A stretch of DNA of 38,157 bases from SG8-4 sp964598225 (lineage in GTDB: Bacteria > Planctomycetota > Phycisphaerae > Sedimentisphaerales > Anaerobacaceae), in the NCBI GenBank assembly GCA_964598225.1, contig CAZRBG010000055.1, positions 1 through 38,157 of the forward strand, given 5' to 3'. This document shows positions 17,213 to 26,269 of this stretch, piece by piece. Each line of letters starts with the position of its first letter. Position 1 is the first letter of the stretch. Under the pieces are notes generated by a model. The model was not told the origin of the DNA. It ran no database searches and saw nothing but the letters and a program-made list of their open reading frames with translations. The position numbers and the translations under genes are program-made.

Positions 17213-19510
17213 ATGGAACCTGCGAAGAAGTTCGACCCACTCGTTTTCATTGCAGTTATCGTTCTTTTTGCTTCAAATCTGCCGGTAACCGCCGGTCCCG
17301 ACCCGCCTGATGTTAACGGAACCGTAGCTGTTTTCACGGGCAACCAGTCCGATGGTATCGCCAGCGGAGTTGATTTTCTGTCACCCCCCATAGTGAGACT
17401 GAACGTTAACTCACTGACCGGCGCTATCGAGCCGGCATCAGGCACGAAGGGAATCTACTTTCGTAACATCCAGGGCGCGGGAATAACAATTAACAGCGGC
17501 AACACTTTGTCAATTGTCACCATCGATACCGAAGGTGCGGGAGCAACGGGCATCTACGGCGTAAGTGAAGGCGCTCCCGCAAGCTACGAGTGGGAGGCCG
17601 GAATTGGCATACTAGAGCCTTCGGGGCCATCAGGGGCCGGTGGACCGGTAGGGGTGCTGAGTTACAGTGACATTACGACCGCTGGGGATGGCGGGCATGG
17701 GATTGTGGCGCAGAACCAGATAGGCGTGTATCATCCGTTCTCTGTTCTTTCCTTGGAGGCATTCTCGACGGATGACATAGACACATATTTGGCGTCGGTA
17801 GCGGGTTCGGCCGCAAACATTGGCGCAGGCGTAGCTGGCGACAATGGTGGGATTTTCACGCTATACGCAGACGGAACGTGGGATTTTGATGCGAGTGATA
17901 TGAACGATGTGCTTGCCGTCGGAGAGACGGCGGTAACGAAGATTAACTATCTGGTTGAAATTGAGCATGAGCCCGGATCTTTCCTGATATGGTATCCATA
18001 TGGCACCCAATTTTCAGGCGGCTCACTGGCTGTTCAAGTAACGAAGACAGGCTATGGGGTGTTCGATGTCATACCGGAAGTGTATTTCGACGAGTTTGAT
18101 GCCTATAATTATTTGATCGACAGTCAGCCCCCTGAGCTTTGGCCCGACTTACAGGGGTACGTTGACAGGCTGCGGGCGGATATGGGCATCGCCGGGGCGG
18201 GTGAGAACATTCTTGTGACGAATAACGGGACGATCACAACGTTCGGTATAGGCTCACACGGAATATTTACGCAGACGACCGGAGGGCAGGGGTATCATGG
18301 AAACAACGGCTCGTTCTGGGACGCCTGGGATATTCCGACACAGGGCGGGCCGGGCAGTAACGGCGGTGCTGTGACTGTCATAAATAACGGGCAAATTATA
18401 ACTGATGCAAGTTCTTCGGCAGGGATTCTGATGGTCAGCAGAGGTGGGACCGGGGGGCACGGCGGTGACGGCAGCGACTGGCGATACGGCGCGCGCGGCG
18501 GAGTTGGGGGCACGGGCGGTGAACTGATAGTATCAGGGAGCGGGATAATAAACACAACGGGGGATTATTCGAGCGGGATTCTTGCTGTCAGCGAAGGAGG
18601 CATCGGCGGCGTAGGCGGCAGCGGCCAGGGGACGACCGGCGGCGGTGGTGGGGGTTTTGGCGGCACAGGCGGGCCAGTCAACATTGTGGGCAGTTGGCCT
18701 ATTACTACCGAGGGCGACAAGGCACATGCGATATGGGCAAAGAGCGTGGGCGGAAGCGCAGGACCGGGCGGCAGCGGCGGATGGCTCTTCGGAGATCCAG
18801 GCGTCGGTGGGGTAGGTGCCGATGGCGGCAGAATCGAGGTCATCAGCGGCGGCATATTGACCACCAAAGGAGACGATTCATACGGAATCTACGCCCAGAG
18901 CGTCGGCGGCTTCGGGGGCAGCGGCGGCTCAAGCTACGGTTTCTTCTGGGCTTTCGGCGGGGATGGCGGCAGCGGCGGAAGCGGCGGCGATGTTATTATC
19001 GAGAACCAACTCAGTGGCCAGATCATTACCTACGGCGCGAGGGCTCATGGGATTTTTGGCCAGAGTATCGGCGGCGGTGGCGGTAGTGGCGGCGGCGAAT
19101 TCGGGTTATTCGCCAGCTTAGGCGGTGAAGGTAATGCCGGTGGTCATGGCGGCGCCGTTCAGGTTACAAATAAAGGCCTTATTCAAACATTCGGGTACCG
19201 TTCGCGCGGAATCTACGCCCAGAGTATCGGCGGCGGCGGAGGCGACGGAGGCAACTCAGGGGGGCTTGTTGCTATCGGCGGAGAGGGTGCCGGAACAAGT
19301 AACGGCGGAGCTGTTTCTGTCATAAACAGCGGGACGATCACCACAGCCGGCGAGAATTCACACGCTATCTTCGCTGAGAGCATCGGCGGCGGAGGCGGCG
19401 ACGGCGGCGATTCCGGAGGGCTGATTTCCATAGGAGGAGACGGCGGGGACGGAGGTAACGGCGGCAAAGTTGATGTGATCAATAGCGGGCGGCTTATTAC
19501 CGATGCATGA
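17213..19510 (+). CDS. Autotransporter passenger, N-terminal part (upstream of frameshift)
   Basis: 765 codons. Residues 5-27 form a signal peptide ending 'PVTAG'. GAGAGG at 17199-17204 supports ATG 17213. After ~330 residues of mixed sequence come glycine-rich beta-repeat units of about 45-60 residues, each with 'I.T.G..S.GIFAQSIGGGGG' as its core; about nine such cores lie in this part. Such repeats form the beta-helical passenger of type Va autotransporters. The frame ends at TGA 19508 in the middle of a unit ('RLITDA') and the remaining passenger and barrel continue in the +1 frame from 19503. On its own this product would be secreted to the periplasm but could not reach the surface. Confidence 0.82.
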   Translation: MEPAKKFDPLVFIAVIVLFASNLPVTAGPDPPDVNGTVAVFTGNQSDGIASGVDFLSPPIVRLNVNSLTGAIEPASGTKGIYFRNIQGAGITINSGNTLSIVTIDTEGAGATGIYGVSEGAPASYEWEAGIGILEPSGPSGAGGPVGVLSYSDITTAGDGGHGIVAQNQIGVYHPFSVLSLEAFSTDDIDTYLASVAGSAANIGAGVAGDNGGIFTLYADGTWDFDASDMNDVLAVGETAVTKINYLVEIEHEPGSFLIWYPYGTQFSGGSLAVQVTKTGYGVFDVIPEVYFDEFDAYNYLIDSQPPELWPDLQGYVDRLRADMGIAGAGENILVTNNGTITTFGIGSHGIFTQTTGGQGYHGNNGSFWDAWDIPTQGGPGSNGGAVTVINNGQIITDASSSAGILMVSRGGTGGHGGDGSDWRYGARGGVGGTGGELIVSGSGIINTTGDYSSGILAVSEGGIGGVGGSGQGTTGGGGGGFGGTGGPVNIVGSWPITTEGDKAHAIWAKSVGGSAGPGGSGGWLFGDPGVGGVGADGGRIEVISGGILTTKGDDSYGIYAQSVGGFGGSGGSSYGFFWAFGGDGGSGGSGGDVIIENQLSGQIITYGARAHGIFGQSIGGGGGSGGGEFGLFASLGGEGNAGGHGGAVQVTNKGLIQTFGYRSRGIYAQSIGGGGGDGGNSGGLVAIGGEGAGTSNGGAVSVINSGTITTAGENSHAIFAESIGGGGGDGGDSGGLISIGGDGGDGGNGGKVDVINSGRLITDA

Positions 19511-22500
19511 GTCAAGCGGCATATTTGCTCAGAGCGTGGGCGGTGGCGGTGGTAACGGCGGCGACAGCGTCAGTATCAGCGGGGCCATTGCAACTGTGTC
19601 CATTGGCGGCCGGGGCGGAGACGGAGGCTACAGCAGCAAGGTTGATATTACCAACAGCAGCGATGGTGACATCGATACGCTGGGTAATCGTTCCTTTGGA
19701 ATTTTCGGCCAGAGTGTCGGCGGAGGCGGGGGCAACGGAGGATTTGCTGTCTCAGGAGGAGCTGCCGCAAGCCTGGTCAATCTGGCAATCGGTGGCCGAG
19801 GCGGAGGCGGAGGAGACAGCAACGATGTTGAGATACATAACCAAGGAACGATTACGACGTCCGGCGAAGACGCACACGGAATATTCGCCCAGAGCGTCGG
19901 CGGCGGCGGTGGTTCGGGCGGCTTTGCCGTTTCCGGCAATCTTGGCGGCGCAGCCAGCCTTCAAATGGCCCTCGGCGGAGCGGGCGGGCTTGGCGGCGAC
20001 GGCAAAGACGTAACTGTCGGTACCGAGTCGACCCCGCTTCAGGGCAGCATATATACATTCGGTGACCGCTCTTACGGCATCCTTGCCCAGAGCGTGGGTG
20101 GCGGTGGCGGTGACGGCGGATTCGCCGTCGCAGGCAGTGGCATGTCCGGCACGTCGCTGAACCTTGCATTCGGAGGCTCGGGTGGCAGCGGCGGCCCAGG
20201 AGCAGCCGTAAACGTCAGCAGCATCAGTGACATCGCGACCGAAGGTGACGATGCGCACGCTCTGGTCGGCCAGAGCATCGGTGGGGGCGGCGGAAGCGGC
20301 GGATTCAGCCTGGCAGCCAGCGTTGGCGGCGGCACGGGCCTGAATTTCAGCTTTGGCGGCAGTGGAGGAACGGGTAACGCAGGAGGGCCTGTCACTGTCG
20401 GTACGGAACTCAATCCTCTAGGAGGGACAATTACGACATCCGGCGACAGATCCTATGGCGTTTTGGCCCAGAGTATCGGCGGTGGCGGCGGAGCGGGAGG
20501 TTCCAGCATTACCGGCCAGCTTCTTGGAGGGCAAACCGTCGCGTTCGGCTTCGGAGGTGACGGCGGCAATGGCGGCCTGGGGGGCACCGTAGACGTGGAG
20601 AGCGCAAGCAACATAGTTACCGACGGTGAGCAAAGCTACGGCCTGCTGGCACAGAGTGTCGGCGGCGGTGGAGGAGCCGGCGGTTTTAGTCTCGGCGCCG
20701 CCGTTACAGCGTTCGGCGGATTGAACTTCAGCATGGGTGGAGACGGCGGAAACGGCAACGGCGGAGGTGCCGTCGATGTCAACAACACCGGCGCTATTGC
20801 AACTCTGGACGAATACTCGCACGGGATTGTAGCTCAGAGTATAGGTGGTGGCGGAGGCGCCGGTGGGGCAAGCGGCACCGCGATGGTTAACTTCAGCAGT
20901 CTGATACCCGTGCCGCCCCAGATTCCTATCACGGGCAGTGCGAATTTCGCGGTCAGTGTGGGAGGTGACGGCGGTTACGGTGGTGCAGGCGGAACTGTCA
21001 ATGTTCACAATGTCGGACAAGTTAGTACGTACGATGATTTCTCTGTCGGCATCTACGGTCAGAGTGTCGGTGGCGGCGGTGGTGACGGCGGAAGGAGCGT
21101 TGCCGCCACGGCAAATATTTCACTTCCCGAAGCCCCAAGCGGCGGCGGTTCTCAGCCTCAGATGGAAGTCCAGGTTGATTTTGCTCTGGCTATGGGAGGA
21201 GATGGCGGCAACGGTAATTCCGGCGGAAATGTCGAGGTTGTTAACAGCGGCGCACTTGATACCACCGGAGACAGTTCACACGGAATCTTCGCACAGAGCG
21301 TAGGCGGAGGCGGAGGCAGAGGTGGAGATGCTCGGTCAATGACCCTGAGTATCGATCCATCGAACTGGAGCCCGGTGGACCCGCCGCCGTCGCCGACCAG
21401 TATCAGTCAGGCCTTGAATATCTCCATCGGCGGTAATGCAGGCAGCGGCAACGACGCAGGGGTTGTTGCTGTGGGTAACAAAGGGGCCACGATCACTCGC
21501 GGCGCCGATGCTTACGGCATCTTTGGCCAGAGTATCGGCGGCGGTGGTGGCGAAGGAGGCGGCGGCTATCACGGTCTTGACTGGGAAGATCTTGGGGTGC
21601 CTGAAGATATCGCTCCATTCCTGGATCTTGCTCCTATTGAGGATAACAGCAACATTCAAATCGTGGTCGGAGGTCAGGGCGGCAGCAGCGGCAACGGTAA
21701 CGACGTTAATATCACCAGTACAGGTGACATTATCACGCAGGGCGACGGCTCTACGGCTGTTATAGCGCAGAGCATAGGCGCCGGCGGCGGCACAGGTGGC
21801 GTCGGCGCTCAGGGTTCGGGAACCGTCGGCATTGGCGGCAGCGGCGGGGCCGCAGGCGACGGCGGTAATATTCATATCGATGTCAGCGGTGAAATCGACA
21901 CCTTTGGTATTGCCGCACACGGCCTATTTGCACAGAGCATCGGCGGCGGCGGCGGTATAGCCGGTAATGTTGATGGCGGAATTGAAGACTTCGGATTAGA
22001 TCTTACTTTCGGAGTCGGTCAGAATGGCGGAAACGCCGGTGATGGCGGTGAGATTACCATTGATAGCAGCGGCCGTATCGTCACCCGGGCCAGTGGTTCC
22101 AACGCCATCTTCGCCCAGAGTATTGGCGGAGGAGGCGGTCTCAGCGGCGACATCAGCACAGGTTTAGGTTTTGCCGGAAGTGTCGGTGGGGATGGTTCGG
22201 GAGGCGATATTGCGATTACACACGATGGCTATATCGAAACCTTTGGCGACAATTCTCACGGTATATTTGCCCAGAGCGCTGGTGGCCAAAACGATGCCGT
22301 ATCACGGAGCCTGGGGGTCATGGATACTTCCGGAAATCTCCTTAGAGATCCTTCGGGAGGTATCGTCTTCGGACCTCTCATCGCCCTGCCCGATCGTCCG
22401 GACCTCGGCGGTGCAATCGACGTTGCAGTCAGCGGAGATATAATAGCGCATGGTACCGGCTCGCACGGTATCTTCGCACAGAGCATCGGCGATGACGGCA

Positions 22501-24269
22501 ACGGCAATATCTCGGTGACTATCTCCGACGGGATGGTATGGGGAGGTCTGGGAACAGGTGCAGGAGTCTATCTCTCGGACGGCTTCCATAACTCCCTGAA
22601 CAACTCCGGAAGCATCTCAGCGCTTAGCGGGACAGCAATCTTTGCGGCTGCCGGTAATGAGACCATTAACAACGATGGCGTTGTCTCCGGTAATGTTGAT
22701 CTTGGAGCCGGCAGTAATGCTTTCAACAATAATGCAAACGCGACGTTCAACCCGGGTTCCACAGTCGACCTGGGCCGGGGCAACGCGCTTACCAACGCCG
22801 GCACACTTTCACCCGGCGGCTCAGGAACTGTCCTTACTACTGCGCTCACTGGCAATCTGATTCAGACAAGTTCCGGAACACTTGAAGTGGATGTAGACGC
22901 CGACACCGGCCAGTCGGATCTTCTCAAGGTCAGTGGCAGTTCCGATCTGGCGGGCAAGGTCAACGTAGGTCTGGTTAACGCAGGCAGTGCTACTCCCGGC
23001 ACTCATCAGACCGCTATCCTCAAAAGTTCCGGAGACGTGACTGATTCCGGCCTGGAACTGCCGCTCCAAAAGACCGCTATGGTTGATTATGAACTTGTAT
23101 TTCCTGACAGCACAGAGGTGCAACTTCAGACTACGATCGATACATCACCTGTTGGTCTGAATTCGCACCAGCAGGAGGTTGGTAATTGCATCGACCGACT
23201 TCTGAAAGCCGGAAATTCGGATACCTTCGGTCCTTTCGGGGCCGAGCTTATGGCTCTTACCGACTGCGGCAGTGTTGGTGCTGCCTATGACCGACTCAGC
23301 CCCGCCACCTTTGATTCATTTACGACGAGCACCTATGATGTGACTCTACAGTACACACAAAGCCTCTTGAAGCGTATGCATAGCACACGCTCCTATATCC
23401 AAAATACAGACAGTACCTTGGCCTATAGCCAAACACAACGACGTGCTATATGGATGGACGGATTCGGTCATTGGGCCGATCAGGAATCACAGGATGGTTT
23501 CTCAGGTTACGATTACAGCCTTGCCGGAGCGGCTTTTGGCCTCGACCACCTCTTTCGCGATGACCTGATCGGTGGTATTTCCTATGGTCAATCCAGAGCT
23601 AACATCGATATTGACCACAGTATGGGCCATGGCGACATCGAGAGCTACTTTGGATCTTTATACGGCAGCTACTTCACAGAGAGTATGTATTTCGATACCA
23701 CCCTCTCTTACGGCAGGCAACGCTACGAGAACAAACGCTTGGTTAATGTTGGCACGCTGACCCGAGAAGCGCAGAGCGACCATTATGGAAACGTCTATAC
23801 CGCCTATATCGAGAGCGGCTGGAACTTCGGTCTGCAAAAATGGATACTTCAACCATTTGCTGCTTTGCGCTACACTTATCTTGATGAAGAAAGTTTCAAG
23901 GAGTCCGGAGCGGCAGGAGTGAATCTCTTCGTTAACGAACGAGCTACCGATTCGCTCGTTTCGGACCTTGGTCTGCGATTCGCCTATCCGTTCAAGAAAG
24001 ATGATTGGCTCTGGCTACCGGAGGCCACTGTGGCTTGGGATTACGATTTTGACATCGACAGTCGCCGCATTGTCGCTGCCTTCGATAGCTCACCGTCGAC
24101 GACCTTCGTCAGTAATAGCCGCGATGTGGATAAAGATGGGATTATTGTTGGCACGGGATTGACGTTCATTAGTGACAATAATGTCAATATCTCCGTCAAA
24201 TATAATGGCGAGCTTCGTAGCCATTATGAGGCACATTCGTTCGTAGCCCAACTTCGTTATGAGTATTAG
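19503..24269 (+). CDS. Autotransporter passenger, C-terminal part, and outer-membrane beta-barrel
   Basis: 1588 codons continuing the preceding frame. About sixteen more 'GIFAQSVGGGGG' units run to residue ~1010. A passenger-end region (~1020-1290) includes 'AAYDRLSPATFDSF', common just before autotransporter barrels. The last ~270 residues, from 'RRAIWMDGFGHWADQ', form the 12-stranded autotransporter barrel, alternating aromatic/glycine strands and ending in the expected C-terminal aromatic ('LRYEY'). ATG 19503 lies inside a repeat unit and has no signal peptide, so it is not a genuine start; with one frame correction the two ORFs make a ~2,350-residue protein. Function of the passenger is unknown, often adhesion. 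Confidence 0.85.
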   Translation: MHESSGIFAQSVGGGGGNGGDSVSISGAIATVSIGGRGGDGGYSSKVDITNSSDGDIDTLGNRSFGIFGQSVGGGGGNGGFAVSGGAAASLVNLAIGGRGGGGGDSNDVEIHNQGTITTSGEDAHGIFAQSVGGGGGSGGFAVSGNLGGAASLQMALGGAGGLGGDGKDVTVGTESTPLQGSIYTFGDRSYGILAQSVGGGGGDGGFAVAGSGMSGTSLNLAFGGSGGSGGPGAAVNVSSISDIATEGDDAHALVGQSIGGGGGSGGFSLAASVGGGTGLNFSFGGSGGTGNAGGPVTVGTELNPLGGTITTSGDRSYGVLAQSIGGGGGAGGSSITGQLLGGQTVAFGFGGDGGNGGLGGTVDVESASNIVTDGEQSYGLLAQSVGGGGGAGGFSLGAAVTAFGGLNFSMGGDGGNGNGGGAVDVNNTGAIATLDEYSHGIVAQSIGGGGGAGGASGTAMVNFSSLIPVPPQIPITGSANFAVSVGGDGGYGGAGGTVNVHNVGQVSTYDDFSVGIYGQSVGGGGGDGGRSVAATANISLPEAPSGGGSQPQMEVQVDFALAMGGDGGNGNSGGNVEVVNSGALDTTGDSSHGIFAQSVGGGGGRGGDARSMTLSIDPSNWSPVDPPPSPTSISQALNISIGGNAGSGNDAGVVAVGNKGATITRGADAYGIFGQSIGGGGGEGGGGYHGLDWEDLGVPEDIAPFLDLAPIEDNSNIQIVVGGQGGSSGNGNDVNITSTGDIITQGDGSTAVIAQSIGAGGGTGGVGAQGSGTVGIGGSGGAAGDGGNIHIDVSGEIDTFGIAAHGLFAQSIGGGGGIAGNVDGGIEDFGLDLTFGVGQNGGNAGDGGEITIDSSGRIVTRASGSNAIFAQSIGGGGGLSGDISTGLGFAGSVGGDGSGGDIAITHDGYIETFGDNSHGIFAQSAGGQNDAVSRSLGVMDTSGNLLRDPSGGIVFGPLIALPDRPDLGGAIDVAVSGDIIAHGTGSHGIFAQSIGDDGNGNISVTISDGMVWGGLGTGAGVYLSDGFHNSLNNSGSISALSGTAIFAAAGNETINNDGVVSGNVDLGAGSNAFNNNANATFNPGSTVDLGRGNALTNAGTLSPGGSGTVLTTALTGNLIQTSSGTLEVDVDADTGQSDLLKVSGSSDLAGKVNVGLVNAGSATPGTHQTAILKSSGDVTDSGLELPLQKTAMVDYELVFPDSTEVQLQTTIDTSPVGLNSHQQEVGNCIDRLLKAGNSDTFGPFGAELMALTDCGSVGAAYDRLSPATFDSFTTSTYDVTLQYTQSLLKRMHSTRSYIQNTDSTLAYSQTQRRAIWMDGFGHWADQESQDGFSGYDYSLAGAAFGLDHLFRDDLIGGISYGQSRANIDIDHSMGHGDIESYFGSLYGSYFTESMYFDTTLSYGRQRYENKRLVNVGTLTREAQSDHYGNVYTAYIESGWNFGLQKWILQPFAALRYTYLDEESFKESGAAGVNLFVNERATDSLVSDLGLRFAYPFKKDDWLWLPEATVAWDYDFDIDSRRIVAAFDSSPSTTFVSNSRDVDKDGIIVGTGLTFISDNNVNISVKYNGELRSHYEAHSFVAQLRYEY

Positions 24270-24293
24270 CGTCTCAGGTCGTAAACTTAATTG

Positions 24294-24479
24294 GTTCATC
24301 CGGTTAATGCGTAGGTAACATGGCGATCCCCAAAGACCGAGAAAAATCGTTCGGGGCCCCAGATGTCCAAATTACCCCCCTGGCTGCCCTAATTTGGCCA
24401 TCTGCCCAAACGATTTTTCTCTCGATCTAATCCCAGGGTCCCGATCTATGCAGTGACCTACTCATTAACCGGATGAAGC
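24294..24479. mobile_element. MITE-like palindromic element, copy 2 (186 bp)
   Basis: Near-identical to 16090-16275; the differences I see are T for C and C for G in the left arm (GCGTAGGTAACATGG against GCGCAGGTAAGATGG). It is flanked by a perfect 9-bp direct repeat, ACTTAATTG, at 24285-24293 and 24480-24488. It sits 25 nt after the autotransporter stop, where its palindrome may end that transcript. Confidence 0.87.
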
Positions 24480-24641
24480 ACTTAATTGTGTTGATTGTTC
24501 GAGGAAACTGTTTTTGTTTAGACAATGTCCTGGTTTGCCGGGAGTACTGCTTCTTTCACAAGTCTTAGCCCAAGAATTTAATTATATTCTACGAAGCCCG
24601 TAACGAACCGGAAAAAGACAAATGCGTATGCATTCACGGGA

Positions 24642-25397
24642 GTGATTTTCCAAAAAGTTTCATTGGAAACGATATTGAAATATCCAATCTCGATATATTC
24701 GGCGAAACCCTGGGCAGGGAAAAGTGTTTCGGCGCCATCAAGGGCCACGTTGCCGCGGAAAACAACCATTTCGGCCATGATAGGCGATCCACACGCCGCA
24801 GCTTTCGGAGAAGGCTGCTTCTCGCTCGGTGCGGCAAAGGCAACCATGGGCACCGGCTCTTCCATCCTGCTCAACGCCGGCGACAAGAAGATTCAATCCA
24901 GGAGGGGTATGGTCACAACGTTATGCTGGAGCCTGCCCGGTAGAGTCGATTACGCCCTGGAAGGCATTATTGTCAGTTGCGGCGCCACTATTAACTGGCT
25001 GCGCGACGGCCTGGGGCTGTTCGCTGATTCTCAAGAGACACAACAGATGGCCCTGTCCGTCAAGGACAACAACGGCGTGTACCTGGTCCCCGCCTTCAGC
25101 GGCCTGGGCGCCCCGCACTGGAAGATGGACGCCCGAGCCGCGATCCTCGGTCTGACTTTCGGCTGCGACAGAAACCACGTCGTCCGCGCCGCTCTGGAAT
25201 CTGTGGGATACCAGATCAAGGACGTCATCGCCGCCATGGAACAGGATAGCGGAATCAAACTGGAGGAACTGAAGGTGGATGGCGGGATAACAGCTAATAA
25301 CTTCGTCATGCAGTTCCTGGCCGATCTGCTGGGAACTCGTGTGGTCAATATCGGAATGAGCCCTCTGGCCTATCGCAAACGTTATCTTGGACAATGA
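24642..25397 (+). pseudogene. Glycerol kinase-like FGGY kinase fragment
   Basis: From 'ISAMIGDPHAAAFGEGCF' (~residue 44) to 'LKVDGGITANNFVMQFLADL' (~220) the frame matches the C-terminal ATP-binding domain of FGGY carbohydrate kinases, closest in feel to glycerol kinase: 'ATMGTGSSILLNAGD', 'VYLVPAFSGLGAPHW', 'DARAAILGLTFG'. The N-terminal FGGY domain (~250 residues) is absent and the first ~40 residues here do not fit the family, while another frame over 24680-24760 does weakly. At the end the conserved 'LGAAYLAGL' segment is lost. It is a relic truncated at both ends and not expected to phosphorylate anything. Confidence 0.72.
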
Positions 25398-25407
25398 GAC
25401 GGCACTA

Positions 25408-25500
25408 ATGATTAGTGAATGGTGAATGGCAGCCGGTGAGTGGTGAATGGAAGTTGTCGAATGAAGTACGCAGCGCGATCACCAATTACCAATTGGGCCT
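25408..25500. repeat. GTGAATGG / ACCAATT word array
   Basis: TTAGTGAATGGTGAATGG and GTGAGTGGTGAATGG repeats are followed at 25480-25496 by ATCACCAATTACCAATT. These are further members of the degenerate short-word intergenic arrays. No gene is visible from 25398 to 25653. Confidence 0.55.
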
Positions 25501-25653
25501 TGCTGTCTATTCGCAAAATGCCAACAAATAGACACAAAATGACATTGTATGTTAGACTGTACGCGCAGATAATGCAAACCGTAGAGCGCTTCAGGCAGTT
25601 TCGTGAATCTGTTTTAATTCAGAATTGCGGGCCGCTGTCAAGGTTGCGATAAC

Positions 25654-25932
25654 ATGAAAACCTCCAACACGATGAAACTTATCATTCTGGTTTTGAGTAG
25701 TCTGGCGGCGACACTTGCTTTCGCAGAAGCCCGGAACTCGAGCGAGCCCGACAGAACAGCGATCGCCTACAGCGGAGGCCTTGCCGGTCATCGGTATCGC
25801 GTGGTCGTCTCGACGGATATCGGAGGAACTGATCCGGATGATTTTCAGTCGATGGCGCATCTGCTCGTTTATGCGAACTGCTTCGATATCGAGGGGCTAT
25901 ATCTCGTCTCCCTACGGTCCCGGTCGGACTGA
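25654..25932 (+). pseudogene. DUF1593-type nucleoside hydrolase-like protein, N-terminal fragment with frameshift
   Basis: A signal peptide (residues 1-24, 'LVLSSLAATLAFA') is followed by 'HRYRVVVSTDIGGTDPDDFQ' and 'MAHLLVYANCFDIEGL', the calcium-binding Asp-rich start of DUF1593/inosine-uridine hydrolase-like proteins. After 'IEGL' the expected 'SSPYGPGR' is present but in the next frame (about 25906-25929), showing a one-base frameshift. Soon after, the sequence switches to an unrelated glycoside hydrolase tail. Intact homologs exceed 400 residues, so this is a dead fragment. Confidence 0.78.
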
Positions 25933-26180
25933 TTCCCCGAGAAGATGATACGCTCCGGATTGCTCCTCTGTTACCTTCGGACAAATGGGACTGGTTCTGC
26001 CTGGACAATGTTCGCTATCACGGCCGGGATCTAACGATCTTGTGGGATCGCAACGGCAGCAAATACCGCCAGGGCAAAGGTTTGAGGGTATTTGCTGGCC
26101 GTATTGAAATCGCCGATTCTGATAGACTGACCAGTATCAGATTAAACTCCCTTAAAGTGCAAATACTCAACTCAAAAAAG
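25923..26180 (+). pseudogene. C-terminal fragment of a secreted glycoside hydrolase
   Basis: In the frame beginning at 25923 the sequence reads 'VGLIPREDDTLRIAPLLPSD', then 'KWDWFCLDNVRYHGRDLTIL', then 'WDRNGSKYRQGKGLRVFAG'. This resembles the C-terminal beta-sandwich of (alpha/alpha)6-barrel glycoside hydrolases of the rhamnosidase/trehalase-like kind. There is no start and no proper stop; the frame runs into the following terminator. The fragment abuts the DUF1593 remnant in a different frame, so a deletion joined two genes. Confidence 0.6.
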
Positions 26181-26192
26181 CAATTTCTACAA

Positions 26193-26233
26193 AAGACGGG
26201 CCTGCGCCGAACTAACCGGCACAGACCCGTCTT
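26193..26233 (-). terminator. Terminator of the LamG/PA14 gene (26270-28963)
   Basis: On the minus strand AAGACGGGTCTGTGCCG pairs with CGGCGCAGGCCCGTCTT, a 17-bp stem with two G-U pairs and a 7-nt loop, followed by TTTTG. It begins 37 nt after the stop of the upstream minus-strand gene. The U tract is short but the stem is strong. Confidence 0.75.
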
Positions 26234-26269
26234 GGACATCAGGGTGGTGCTTACACCGCGAATTTTACT

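Noticed and set aside
19503..19510. ATG/TGA overlap as translational coupling of two separate genes
   Set aside because: The second frame would start in the middle of a repeat unit without a signal peptide, so its barrel could not reach the outer membrane; a frameshift in one gene explains it better.
18200..22500. Regular glycine-codon repeats resembling a CRISPR or tandem DNA repeat
   Set aside because: Periodicity is in protein units of variable length with synonymous changes between units; no identical repeats with unique spacers exist here or elsewhere in the window.
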